From Aquatica leii (Eukaryota > Arthropoda > Insecta > Coleoptera > Lampyridae), in NCBI GenBank assembly GCA_035610365.1, contig CM069435.1, positions 2,630,001 to 2,694,000 of the forward strand: 64,000 bases of DNA, given 5' to 3'. A program made the position numbers and the translations under genes. Shown in pieces: positions 35,110 through 47,489 of the stretch. Below the pieces are notes generated by a model. It was given only the letters and a program-made list of their open reading frames with translations, ran no database searches and was not told where the DNA came from. Every line of letters begins with the position of its first letter. The first letter of the stretch is position 1.

Positions 35110-36030
35110 AAGTTCCGTCAAACTGGTGGCATGTATCTCTTCAAATTTATAGAAAACGAAATAAATTAGAGGAATATACCGAGCTGGGAGGTCTGGTGCA
35201 GACAACGTTTTCTGTATGAAACAAGTAATAGAAAAGCGAACGGCGGTAAAACGGGATGTTCTTTTATTATTTATAGACCTTACAAAACCATATGACAATG
35301 TACCACTGTGCAAATTGTGGGAAATCCTTGCAGAAACAAATATAAACAATAACCTAATTAAAGCACTCCGCAACTTATACAAAGATTCAATAGAACAAAC
35401 CGAAATAGGAAACAGATTGTCTAGGCCATTTAAGGTTACAAAAGGCCTACGACAAGGATGCTGCGTGTCAGCAACATTTTTTAAAATGTACATCAATGGA
35501 AAAGAAAGTGTGCGGAGATGAGAATAAAAATAGATAACAACACTCACCTATATATACTGCAATTTGCAGATGACCAGACGGTTATTGCCAACGACAAAGA
35601 CGATCTCAAATATATGACGAGAAAATTAAAACAAATTTTTGCGGAGTAGAGTCTTTCAATGAACCTAGATAAAACAAGATATTTTTGCATAAGTACAAAA
35701 TCGAATAATTTACAGTTGGAAAACGGCCAAGAAATAAAAATATGCCAGGAATATAAGTATCTCGGAGTAACGTTTGGCACAAACTGTACAGACAAAAAAG
35801 AAATATACTGTAGAAGAATTCAAGCGCGTAAAGCAATAGCATGCCTCAATAGTGTATTATGAAGTAAACAACTACAAATAAAAACTAAATATAACATCTA
35901 TAATGTCATAAATTAAAAGTAGCTTACTTTACGGAGCGGAAGCAAGGAGACTGACAGACAAGAACCAAAAGAAAGTGGAGGTTACTGAAATGGATGCATT
36001 ACGAAAATTGGTAAAGACATAAAGACGAGA
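35110..36030 (+). pseudogene. LINE reverse transcriptase (right part of split copy)
   Basis: Plus-strand reverse transcriptase remnants: GRSGADNVFCMKQVIEKR near 35190, LLLFIDLTKPYDNVP (RT motif with F-x-D-L-x-K-x-Y-D), KGLRQGCCVSATFFKMYING (RQGC palm motif), then FADD at 35563-35574, which is the catalytic box. Further on come MNLDKTRYFCIST, CQEYKYLGVTFG and ARKAIACLNS, and a C-terminal LLYGAEARRLTDKN and EMDALRKLVKT near 35923-36020. The domain order is complete, but stops and at least one frame change separate the open pieces. It would copy LINE RNA onto nicked target DNA. Clade unresolved; the wording is close to widespread insect LINEs with an apurinic-type endonuclease. Confidence 0.75.
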
Positions 36031-36129
36031 AAAAATATTCCAAATGTAATCTTACTAGTAAGAATGGTACTATTTTTAACTATTTCAGTAATTTTATTCA
36101 AAATTTTCTAATTCTAGGTCGGAAATTAC

Positions 36130-37015
36130 GAGCTCCCGTTGCAATTAAACTTCTTGGATCATATATATTACCAACGGTTTGACCTTTTTCATATATAATG
36201 GCATTAGTCCAGTCAATATTTTTAAACTTAAACTCGGTCATAACTCATTTAGTTAAAGAGAACCAGCGCTACTCTCAGTTCAAAAATAAAGCCGACTTCA
36301 GTATAACTGCTTCAGAAATAAAATACTTCTTTCGAAGTCTTATTTTTACTAGTGATAATCTTCCTTAAAAAAAATGTAGTGAGAGATGAATGATGACGTT
36401 AATAATAAAATGGTGTCTGACAGTATGAGGAGAAAGATATTTCTTTAAATGCAAAAATTCATTAATGTTGCAGACAACACGCAAGTGTTACCAGACGATA
36501 AAGCTTGGAAACTCTGGCTTCTCATGAATTTGCTAAAGCAGAAGTTTTTGGAAAACTTCCTATTTTATTATATGATGAATCCATGATCAAATATTTTAGA
36601 CGCTACGGATGCAAACAATTTATCCGTGGTAAACCTATTAGATTTGGAACTTGAACACCAAAGATGGATACCTGGTCAATTTTGACTTATATCAAAAGAA
36701 GGATCTCCGCGATAATCTACATTTCAATAAATTATTTGGAAAAACCTTGAAATTGAAAGAATTATACATATACATAAGGATTTACTTTATGTGATTCATA
36801 TTAATAATCTTTTTACTGGTCGAAGTTTGCTATTTTATCTTCAAAACCTAGGTTATGGCGCAATAAGCACCGTTAGAGACAACAAAAAGCTAAAATCTAA
36901 AGAAAATTCTTTAAGCAACCAGTTGAGAGTTGAAAATCTATGCTGCACTATAAGCATTAATTGCAACTATTCGAACAAAAGTTGTCTGTTGCAAAAAATG
37001 CTTAAACATTTGTAA
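36130..37015 (+). pseudogene. piggyBac transposase remnant
   Basis: Plus strand, several frames. Recognisable in order: ITHLVKENQRYSQFKNKADF, then ITASEIKYFFRSLIF near 36230-36350, SDSMRRKIF and [17 protein letters not shown] near 36420-36515, [16 protein letters not shown] and RGKPIRFG near 36570-36650, then GYLVNFDLYQ-like sequence, and finally HINNLFTGRSLLFYLQNLGYG and TVRDNKKLKSKENSL near 36800-36910. This is the standard order of a piggyBac (PGBD-like) transposase, including the first catalytic region around DESM and the D-N-L-F-T-G block (here INNLFTG). TTAA target sites and terminal repeats were not found. At least four lesions; nonfunctional. Confidence 0.8.
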
Positions 37016-37049
37016 TGTTAATTTCGAAACTTCTTTCAATGCTGAATTA

Positions 37050-38535
37050 TTGTCCAGAATACTTTCTTTTTTTGTTCTTTTTTTTATATAAACTGCTCGA
37101 TATTTTTTTTCAACTTTTAGCCCATCCTCTTGACGGTTTGTTTTAATTTCTTTTTTTTGTGTTTTCTAGTCTTCTACTATTTTGATAATTCTGCTATGAT
37201 CAGTTCTTCTTACGTGATTCTATTATTTTTACCGTTTTCTTACAAATTGGGCTATAACAGTAATGTTACCTTGGTTCTTTATGTCATTATTTCTGATTCT
37301 GTTTAGTCTTGTAATTACTTTTAATGTTTTCATTCCCGTGGTAACATCTGTTACATCTTAGTAGTGTCAGTTTGGGTTTCTGCTCCATATGTCATAACAC
37401 AATAAATTACGAAAAGTAAAAATACAAGGAAACTTTACATCCTATGGTATTTTAGATTTAATTTTCAAATTTGTCACGTCAAATAATATAAACCGCAGCT
37501 ACATTTATAAAAAAAAATCTTTTTTTATGGTTGGCCTGCGATAATTGGTCTAGCCCTTTTTTTACCTTGCTTTCGATATTTAAACATTTATTTTTCCAAA
37601 CTGCGTTTTACAGATAACCTGAAGCTGTTGCATCATTTATGGTCTGTCGTTTTACTTGATTATTTTTGTTGGTTGCAGTTGCTGGGTAGCTCTAGTCTCA
37701 GATATTAAAAATTCATGATTAATTCTATCATTTGTGTTGCTTGTTTCCTTAAATTTTAGTTAGAATGTTTTTGTTTACATCTTTTATAACGTTTATTGAT
37801 CTTGAAAGAATATTAAATTCTTCAAAAATTAATAAAGACGTCTTGTAATATAACGCGATCAAATGCTTTTCGTAGGTCAACAAAGCACATAAACGCAGAC
37901 ACATTAAATTCGATCAATTAAAAACAAGTTAAGTTGGATCTTGTCTAGGAATACCTTAGTCAGCAGCTTTTAGGCTGCACGATAGTTTTTCGGATTACTC
38001 TTTTTCTGTTTTTATCTATTGGAATGGTTGTGCTCCTTTTCCATTCGCTAAGCAGTTTTCCTTCCTTAATTGTGTTGAACAGCAAGCTGTTCATAAATTG
38101 CTTGGTCTTCATACTTTAGCATTTCATTTCTTTTTTAAATAAATTTTTGATTGGATTTTTTTGTATCAATGGCATTTATTTTAACGATTTTGCTTACTTC
38201 CGCTTTTCTATTTTACAAAAGACGCCATATTTTGTTTTGCGATGCATACAAATTCTTCTCCATGTCCTCTGTGAACCGTTTCCAATATTTTTCTTTTAAC
38301 TGTTTTATTCTTATGTTCGTTACGTTTCTCTTTTCTACCTCTGGTTGGCGGTCTTCTAGCTGTCCAGTTCTTTTATATCTGATGAATCATTCTTTGTTTT
38401 GCTTTGTTACTTTGTTAACTTTGTTAGTAAACCATGGTGTTTTATTTCTGTGCAGTGTTCTGACTTTTCTGTTTTCTAATGAAACATGGAACATCAAAGA
38501 GTATTTTCCAAAAAAATTACATGGGTCAAGGCAAA
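37050..38535 (-). pseudogene. LINE, minus strand, RT and C-terminal region
   Basis: On the minus strand the order from 38300 down is KRFTEDMEKNLYASQNKIWRL, NRKAEVSKIV, then LLFNTIKEGKLLSEWKRS and TTIPIDKNRKRV near 38090-38000, FMCFVDLRKAFDRV near 37900-37860 (reverse transcriptase motif F-V-D-L-x-K-A-F-D) and, near 37390-37260, VMTYGAET with TRLNRIRNNDIKNQG. The central RT part between 37840 and 37400 is largely decayed. Only 5' truncated LINE sequence; pyrimidine-rich plus strand is its shadow, including the open frame at 38151-38561. Confidence 0.65.
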
Positions 38536-38539
38536 GTAT

Positions 38540-38815
38540 AATCATTCAACTTCATAAATGATCAGTTTACTTTACGTCCTTTTTTCAATCATTTCAAAAA
38601 AGATGGCATTATGTAATGTAATACTTCAGACACAGTACCTAATGTATGTTTTCATGCATTTCAAAAAGTTTTACGTGAAATTATTAACCAAAACTATTCA
38701 GCCTTTAAAAAAATACACTGTTTTAGTGATGAGGCAGCTTCACAATACAAAAAAAAAATGCTATAATAGCTACTGTGCAAGGAAAAGTGAAAGTCTTTTC
38801 CATTTCTCCTGAAAA
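38540..38815 (+). pseudogene. Transposon-protein remnant with FSDEAASQYK motif
   Basis: A plus-strand frame reads SAFKKIHCFSDEAASQYKKK near 38700-38760 and KVKVFSISPENV near 38780-38820. An F-S-D-x-A-x-Q-Y-K motif is found in uncharacterised insect element-derived proteins of RNase-H-like type. Too short and decayed to classify. Confidence 0.3.
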
Positions 38816-38819
38816 TGTT

Positions 38820-41800
38820 TAATTTTTGTGTAAAGTAAATTCTTATAATCACATAATTTTTTGAATCAAAACTTGAGTCATAAATTTCATAACAATAAAA
38901 AATACGAAGTTATAATGTTTTACCTATTTTGCTGACATTGAAACTTTGATAGCAGAAGTCCAACATGGCAAGTAAGAAATAAATTATCTATGTATTGTTT
39001 GTTATGATTAACCACGTGTATAAGCTAATAGTTCACGTTTGTTATTAAACACTCAACACTAAAATATAATTATTAATCATTTTAATATATGATATTTATA
39101 GGAAGATAGACCTCGTGTAAAAGTATCTGTGGGTGATGGGTTCTGACCAGAAATGATTTTATCTGAAACAATTTACAATATTTAAACGAAATAGTCAAAT
39201 TTTTATCAGTCTAAAGTGTATAAATAACGAGCGGAAACTTAAAAGACGAAGAAAGAGTATGCAATCGATTTTTTTGGACTTGCTATTTAATTGAATAATT
39301 AAATTGTTTCTGAAACTTTAATCCTACAATTTTTTGACATTAAAACGAAAAGCAATGGTTACACAAATAACACGCAACTTTTGTGCCATCTTTAAGCACC
39401 GTTAGAATGTCCTCAATCTTTTTTTATATTGACATTTAGTATCTCAATTTTTAACAAGCCAAGTACGTACACTACTTGTATAAATAATTGTTTTTGCTTT
39501 GTGCGTTGTTTTGACCCAATTTACAATCACACACAAATCTTTTACTGGTATTTTCAGTTACTTTCTACCTACTTAAGAGTCCTAGAAAGTACTACCCATC
39601 AAATGAAAGCTATTGATCTTGCTATGTCCAAACAATTTAACAGCTTTTGTGTGACTTTATAATAAATTAATTGGTTACATAGTCTTAAGTAAATAATTAT
39701 TATTTAGAATTAAAACCATGCTCAAGTGTCAGTTTATATAATTGTTTATTCTTAATTTGGTTTTTATTTGTTTATTTTTTAATTTAAAAAAATTAACGTT
39801 AATATCCAAAAAAAGGTTATTATAATTTAGAAAGTCTTTTTCTATTCCAAAAATTACTAATTACCTTTAACATAAAATTTAAAACTAAAACAATGTTTAT
39901 ATCAGTTTGTATATACATATATATAGTGCGTAAAAACTATAACTCTGGCAAAATTTTAAATCACTATAATTTTAAATAATCTCACAAACGCCAGATTTTA
40001 TGTAGGTGCAAAATATTTATTACACCGTAATTAAAGTAACGTTATAATTAGTACTCTTTCATTTATTTAATGCGTTAAGGTAAAGAAATGTTGGCAAAGT
40101 TTATGTGCACTGACACAAACTCAAATTAAGTTTTAATTAACTTTTGCACGTTTATTGCTACTTTCGAAATTTTTAAACAAATTAAATGGTTTAATTATTT
40201 TGCAGTTAATAAAATTACGTTGTTATATAATTTAAATTGGCAACATCTTTTTAGTTGACAATAATAACCAAAGGTGTAGGTATAAATTCGATATAAAATT
40301 AATAGTTATGTTTAAGTAAAAAATAATTGTTTTATGGTAAGAAATTAAGATAGATATAGTAGAATAATGTACAACTAGCCAAAAAAATAATGATATTATT
40401 AATATATTACCAGATGGATTACTTAGTCTAAAAATTAACCAAAATATTAACATAAATATCAAAAATATGTATTATCTACTTTTTTAAAAATAAACTGGGT
40501 AATGTGGCAAATTGGAGAGTAGGTGCAAAATCTAGTATTGTAAATAAAAAAAATTTTTTTTTAACAAAGCACTACAACAGAAATACAGAAATTTCAGGAC
40601 TACTTGTATCATAAACAAAAAAAATCCTTAAATTTATCGTCACCAATAATTTTAACTTTTTTTTTAATACTATGAAAAAAAACTAAAACGTTTTGAAACT
40701 ACAAAAATTTAATTTATAAACAATACTTATTATGAAAAAACTTTTAGAATACCTAATGTACCAAAAGCCCTTTTTTTAAAGCTAAATATTTTTACATGTA
40801 ATTGGAAATGAAATTTATCTAAATAATTATTTTTGTTAACAAAATTATTTAAGCCAGAAGCTTATAACAAGATTGAAAAACAACTATTAAAAACAAGAAA
40901 AAATTAAAAAATACTGAAAAAATAAAAAATCTAGTTTTTTGAAGTGATACTTTTTTGTGAGGGTAAATTTGAAATTTTGATTAGGTGCAATTAAATAAAA
41001 AGAGAGCAACACAGTCGCAAAAAAATTTAAAGTGGCAGAGTCTCAGGAACGTTTTGCTTTTTTATCAATAAATAAAAATAAAAGAAATTAATTAACAAAG
41101 AAGTTTCACTTTTTACGTGAGTTTATGTGGACGAGGTTCACTCGTTCAATTTTTTAATCTACACGTTAATTGATAATTTATCATCAATGCACATGTAGAA
41201 GATTAAAATAAAATTACAAATAAATTTTTGACGGTAGTTTCTTAACTACATAAAATTAATTTGTGTTTAATTACCGTAAACTACACAATTTATCAAAAAT
41301 ATTTTAATTAACAAACGTGTTGATTATTATTTATTAAAATCCACGAACCAAAAACGAAAATGTATGTATTTAAAAACAATTAGCTAATAAATTATTACAA
41401 TCAAAAGAAATTCGTTTAATAACGTTTAATAAAAAAAGTTAGATATTATGTGTGAAGAATTAATTTTGTATAGTAAAAAAAGTATCTTGCAATAAAAAAA
41501 AAACTTTAGGGTACACTTATTTTATATTGCACTATAAATGTTAAAAATAAATAATTTAAAATGCACAACGTTGAATAAGGTCAGGTTTTAAGGTTTATAA
41601 ATACCCAAGAGCAAGTGATGGCTATCTAAAAGAAGTGGTTCAAGCTCATAAATCTGCAACGGTATCTTTGATTTTTAAATATTTTTTTTTGTTTTATGTT
41701 AATTCTTATGCAATTGTCAGATTAAATGTTATTTAAATAATAATTTGTTACATGGTAGAACAGTTTTATAGTAATCGTATCTAAGATTAGCTATTAGAAA

Positions 41801-43040
41801 CATGTATATTTATTCCAATTATTATGTAATGAGCTAAATATTTGCTGCATTCCGTACTTTTTGCTCTAGGAATTATGACGTCGTACTTGTAATAACTCGT
41901 TTCATTTGTTTGGCAAATTTAATGTATTGTCGATTTTAATAGTAACGCTTTACTATTATATAAAAATTATCAAATTATTAATTAGAAAGAACAATATTTC
42001 AAGCCACAAAATATCTATTATTGAAAAACGTCACGTGAAAGATTTGAAGAAGACAGCGTTATCTAGATACGTTTTGTCATTTGTCAAGTGTCACAGAAAA
42101 ATACTTTTCTTTTTGGTCTTTGTGTTACCTGAAATGAAAAAAGCTTAATAACACACTTAGTTTATCAAAAGCCTGCTCATACAGGTAGATATTTAAATAG
42201 ATTTTCTCACAATCACTCTTTTCAGAAATTATCAGCAGTGATTTTTTTAGTGCACAGGACTATTTCTCTAAATCAACCCAAAAATCTTCAAAAATAATTA
42301 AATAATCTAACTGACAAACTACAGTAAAAAAACTATTACACGATCTAATACAAAGTTTAGTTCGACCAACCCAAGAGTAACAGCAGAATCTAAGTTTCAG
42401 TCGTTATGTCTATCGCTCATCCACTCTATGTCAAAGGTTCCTATTGGAAAACGTCAAAACACAGTATCATTCGGTTTTCTACTCTTACTAAATTGGACCA
42501 AGTCTTGCATTCTGTGAAAGACGTTATTCCTTTACAGTCTGACATTGATTGTACTTGTCGCACATATTAGAAAAAAAAATCATCAAAATTTGTTTGAAAA
42601 TACTAAAATTTTGGTCAACGTTTCTAATTATTATTAGCAATTTGTCTTAAAAAATTGCAATACTTTGCGAAGTTGACTGATGTTTCTTCTTTGCCTCCTA
42701 ACAAACCATTGAAATATCCCACAAAAGTTTCCAAATAAGTATTATTACAGAACACCAAAATATAACCTAGCTTTATGACACTAGCTTTTTCATATTGTTA
42801 TTTCCTTGTATGCTTTTTTTAAATGTTTATAATAATATGTTTAGGATTTTTTTTAGTTTAGTTTTTTAAGAGCGCAATATCAAATTTTCCTGAGAGCGCA
42901 CCTGACATCTGTCAGTTCAGCCTTGGATAAATGTTTAGACAACATTTTTCCAATACGATCCATAGTACTTTTGAGTATACGAGTATAAACGATAGACAAC
43001 GGTTGATGCTTAGATTCCGTTGTTTAGTTTCCCATAAGTA
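38820..43040. other. Long AT-rich intergenic desert
   Basis: More than 4 kb, extremely AT-rich with many A and T homopolymer runs. No recognisable coding sequence, RNA gene, terminal repeat or array. Open frames at 39429, 40232 and 41906 look like chance. Confidence 0.5.
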
Positions 43041-43044
43041 AAGT

Positions 43045-43530
43045 TTATAACAGATTGTGTAATACTTTTTCTACTGTAATTGCTTGGTTAGATAATTTAA
43101 CTCTTGTTAAAGATTTTGGGGTTGATTTAGAAAAACAGCTCTGTGTGTGCACTAAAGTATTCATTACTAATAATTTCTGATGATGATGGTAAGACAATCT
43201 ATTTAAACATCTATCTGTATGAGTAGGGGTTTGAAAAACTGACTTTGATAATGAACCATCTTCATTTCGCGTAATTAAAACGTTCACAAATGGTAAAGAG
43301 AATTTTTTTTCTAAATCTATAGTAAAACAAATATTTTCATAAATATAGTTTAAAGATCAGCTTGCCAAATGACAAAAGTGTCATCCACGTATGTACCAGT
43401 GCTTGAGTTTTGGATAAAATAAAGTTTTTTCTCAAAATCTTTCAAAAATATATTAGCAACAACCGATGAAAGCGGGGAACCCATTGCGGGTTTGTAAGTA
43501 AAATTTCTCTTGAAAAGTAAAATATGTAGA
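43045..43530 (-). pseudogene. Penelope-like RT fragment, second family
   Basis: On the minus strand AMGSPLSSVVANIFLKDFEKK is followed by TYVDDTFVIWQADL (catalytic YVDD box, near 43395-43350), and then NVLITRNEDGSLSKSVFQ and TPTHTDRCLNRLSYHH and LLVMNTLVHTQ near 43290-43140. The sequence differs clearly from copies P1-P3 (TRNEDGSL against TRKMDNKL), so it is another family of Penelope-like elements. Only the palm and thumb part of the reverse transcriptase is present; no endonuclease is attached. Confidence 0.75.
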
Positions 43531-43534
43531 CGTC

Positions 43535-44435
43535 AAACATTTTTTGATAACAGGTACTTTTAACGTGCACATTTTTTTCTATTGAATATTTCTGATTTTA
43601 TTTTTTTATTTACAGTATATGCAGTCTATGTAAATACTTCTGCGCAATGTATTTACGCATTGCATGTGTGTTTGTAGCCATTAATTTAAGTTAACTTTGG
43701 GTCTCACTTTCTATAGATAGGCTAACCTTACTTTCTTTTGCACTTATTTAGTGCCAAAGTTTTAATAAGACACTGTTTATTTAGTTAAAGACTAATTACA
43801 ACATTATAATAATTATTAATTAAATAGAAAAGTACAAATCTTTGAAAAGCAACCATTTGCACCTGGCAATCCTGAACGCCGATTTTGACTTACGACCAAT
43901 TGCATCTGTACCAGATTCCTTTAAAAAAGTTATCAAAACGATTGGAAATCGTGAGCGGTACTTGGTATCTTTAGCAATCAGTAACATAACTTCGCGGAGA
44001 CTACTGGTAAGAATAAATAAGATTCTGTGGTCACAAAACAATAAGATGTAGTGGAGATGATAATTAATTATTTTGCTGAGGAGCATTGACAATTATCAAT
44101 TTTTAAAACATTATGTTCTTTAGAACCTCAAGTAACCTATGGAGTCGAAAGAACCACTGACGGTATGACAAGTTGAACCTGGGGCTGGAGCGGAACTTGA
44201 ACTCTTAGAGCCTCTATTTGAAGTCACTTTTAAAAATACTGCTTTAGAAATAGAAGTCGATTTTGCTAAGGTTAATAATACTTCGACTTTTGAAGCACCA
44301 ATTGTAAAACAAGTAGAATTATTGTGACCCTGAGCATTCACAATCTGACTTCAGTAGTACCTCTGAAGATTTGTATCAACCTGAATCTGATCAATCTAGC
44401 TCATCAGAAGACATAGAGCAGTTTGCTGTGGGCAA
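43535..44435. other. Spacer left of the transposase-like gene
   Basis: AT-rich. Open frames at 43842-44051 (plus) and 44120-44341 (minus) have no recognised domain; part of this stretch may be the decayed 5' region of the following element. Confidence 0.35.
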
Positions 44436-44439
44436 AGGA

Positions 44440-46144
44440 ATTGTAAAAAGTGGAATAAGCAAAAAAATTCTCAACTGCGATTGCTAGGCAAGGCTTATGT
44501 GGGTTTTGAAAAAAGTAAAGAGTCGCTCCAAAAAAAGAATCTAAAGCTATAGGACCACGCTGTGGAGGGCATAGTGTACGTGTTTAAAAGGGTGGGGCAA
44601 AAACAGCCTTTAAGTACGATACAATCAGTGATGAACAACGCAACTTGTTCTTCACCAATTTTTGGAAGAAAACGAGTTGGGATTCTAAAAACATTTGTTA
44701 CCGAAAACGTTCTGCCAACTTCCCCAAAATATAGAAAAATATATATTGAAAAGTCAAGAAAAAAACAAAGCTTTCGGTTTTATTTTACAGAAAAAAAATA
44801 AAGAAACTGAAGAAACTCAAATAAAAAAACAACTTTGCAAAATTTTTTTTTTAAACACTTTAAGTATAGGGGAAAAATGCTTACGATTATGGACCACGAA
44901 GGTTGAACAGCCGCAGTCATCTCAAATCAATTTAAATACTCAGAAAGATGGAACTACTTCAAAACAGTTAGAGACCTGGTTTAACACTCTGCTAAAAATT
45001 GAATCGCAGTATTGTCGATCCTCTTCAAGCAAGTTATACCTAGAGTCAGTTTTTTACAGCTTTCGAGACATGCATCGCTTATATCTAGAAAAATATGCTT
45101 CTGAAAATAAAAGAAAAGTATCATGGAGTACATTTCAAAATACGTATAAAAAATTGAATTTAGAAATTTACACTCCAAAGAAAGATCAGAGCAATGAGTG
45201 CACTTTGCACAAAAACGGATCACTTAATAAAAAAATTTTTCAGAAACATATTTAAAAAAAGAACGATGCCAATGCGGAAAAAAAATCTGATAAATCCTTA
45301 GCTTGGGAAAATGAAAACATCAGATGCTATACTGTCGATTTGCAAGCTGTATTACTTTCACCTCGTTTAAATGCTTCAGCAAATTATTATAAAACAAAAG
45401 TAAAAGTCCACAACCAAGTCTATTAGAATCAAGCTACAAAGTATGTCTCGTGTTATGTTTGGCATGAGAGTGGTGGGGAGGCTTGAAAATAACGTTTTTT
45501 GCACCATAGCTACTAAATTTATCTTGAAAGAAATCGACCAGATGGTACCGCAAAAAGTTATAATATGGAGCGATGGTTGTGCGTATCAAAGTAGGAACAT
45601 CAAATTGTCAAACGCAATACTCGACATCAGTATGAATAATAATAATCTCATAGAACACAAATATCTAGAAGTAGGACACACACAGATGGAGGTTGACAGT
45701 GTCCATTTAACAATAGAAGCAAAGCTAAGACGTTGCCAAGAGATTTTCGTTCCTGCCGATTACATACCTATTATTAAAAGTGCAAGAGTCAATAAACCAT
45801 ACAAAACATTTTATCTCAGCCATGACGATTTTCAACGATTCAGCACAGACTACTACAGCAGTATTCGTCCAAGGAAGAAAACTGGGGACCCATGTGTAAA
45901 CGATGTCGTTGCATACCAGTATACTCCAGAAGCTATAATTAATTTTAAACTCGACTTCTGTCATGCATGGCAACCACTTCCAACTCGAGCGCGAGTTTCA
46001 ATCGCAATCAGTAAGCGATCAAAATTATACGATGCGCCTTGCCCTATTGAGGAAAGTAAATATCAAGATCTGCAGATATTGAAACTATTAATTACAGAGA
46101 TTTTTACACCAGACTACCGTTTAAATAAACATGTTACTTATTAA
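44440..46144 (+). pseudogene. Transposase-like gene of an uncharacterised insect family
   Basis: Plus strand, interrupted by frame changes near 44570-44800 and 45255-45440. Order seen: GKAYVGFEKSK and GPRCGG (about 44490-44575, a Cys-rich N-terminal region in related proteins), FFLNTLSIGEKCLRLW (44847-44892), SQYCRSSSSKLYLE and VSWSTFQNTYKKLNLEIY with TPKKDQSNEC (45006-45200), VDLQAVLLSPRLNASA near 45340, then the 233-codon open part 45443-46144 with VIIWSDGCAYQSRN and YLEVGHTQMEVDSVH. I recognise this layout from many uncharacterised insect proteins that behave like repetitive elements. The W-S-D and E-V-D-S-V-H blocks look like two acids of an RNase-H-type catalytic core, but that is inference. 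No terminal inverted repeats were found. Confidence 0.55.
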
Positions 46145-46149
46145 AAATT

Positions 46150-47090
46150 ATTTTTTCATTAGTCTAAACTTACTGTTTAAATTTTTAATGTAAAGAATAT
46201 ATGTAATATAATTTGGATATTATTTTTGTTTTATTCTAAATACCTAATTTTAGTGTTTTAAATTTAGGTACGTTTACATAAAAATTGGACTTGTCAACAA
46301 AAGTGGCCAACATTGACGAGCAAACGGTCGTATATCAACCTAACTTGCCGTAATATTCATTTTATGTCAAAATGATGTTACCAGTCTTAACAGGGAGCAA
46401 ATTCAACTAAGAAAATAAATTTGTGAAGCAATCGGTAAAATGGGGTAAAGATGGGGTAGTTTTTTGTCGTTCCTGAAAAATTTGGTGTTTTTGACATACA
46501 ACCTTTTACATTTACCACGACGTTATGTTTGATATATTTTTGGGTTTTAATATAGTTTTAAATGATAAAGTACGATAGAATTCCTTGGACCCTATTTATA
46601 AATTTGTAATGTTCATGTTTTGTATTGAATATTTTGTTTTTATTATTAATAAATTTATGTAACCTAACCTAGTGCATTATTTGAATTATAGTTTGTAAAT
46701 TTAAATTTTTCTGTTTTACTTATGATTATTATCATACGTTACATACCATGCTGAAAAAAATTGATAATGTTAATTAAATCAGGTACGTTACTAAACAGAG
46801 TATGAACATCAAACTTAACCAAAATGCCAATAGCTTGCAAGCAAAAATTAGATTCTGAACAAAATCTCCGAAATATAAATATATAATATAAATGACTCAG
46901 CCTTCTCAGCTAAAAGTTTTAATAAACTTGCAAAAGATTTTGTAAGTAGGTTTTAGCGTTGGCCAGTGGAAACCTGAATTTTACTAACATTTAAATTAAT
47001 GCAGTTTAACTGGCCACTCAAACTTAGATAACACAGTTTACAATGCTTTTTGGCATGATTTATTTGTGGGCGCACAAGCAATCACGTAGC
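46150..47090. other. AT-rich spacer
   Basis: No gene recognised. From about 46790 the sequence may hold older, strongly diverged units of the tandem repeat that follows. Confidence 0.35.
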
Positions 47091-47091
47091 T

Positions 47092-47485
47092 TTTAGTCTA
47101 ACAGTTGCGTGCTTCAAATCAGAATTATATTCTTTTTTTCACAAATCAGCATTTTAAATTCTAAAGGTTTCCAAAACCTATTATCAAAATTTAAAAAAAA
47201 AGGTACATAATCATCCTTTTCTGACCAAGATCATACTTTGGTCTGACAGTAGCGTAGCCTCAGACTCAAAATTCTATTTTGTTTGCAATTTAACATTTTC
47301 TAAAATTTTAAGCTTTCTAGGATCATCAAAACTTTAAAGAACATGATAAGAGATAATTTTTTTCTGACTAAGATTATACTTTAGTTTTACAGTTACGTGC
47401 TTCAGAATTAGAATTCTATTTTCTCTTTCGCATTTTAGCATTTACTAAAATCTAAAGACTCTTAAAATCCAAAAGTGATTGAAGC
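47092..47485 (+). repeat. Tandem repeat, about 144-bp unit, 2.7 copies
   Basis: Units begin TTTAGTCTAACAG (47092), TTTGGTCTGACAG (47237) and TTTAGTTTTACAG (47380), spacing 145 and 143 bp. Each continues with a GCGTGCTTCA-like block, then an AATTCTATTTT block, CATTTTAAA/CATTTTCT, and ends with CTGACCAAGATCATAC or CTGACTAAGATTATAC. Copies are diverged, so this is a decayed minisatellite-like array. Confidence 0.75.
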
Positions 47486-47489
47486 AAAC

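Noticed and set aside
38151-38561. 136-codon plus-strand hydrophobic frame resembling a membrane protein
   Set aside because: The minus strand reads LINE sequence through the same bases, which explains the pyrimidine-rich plus strand.
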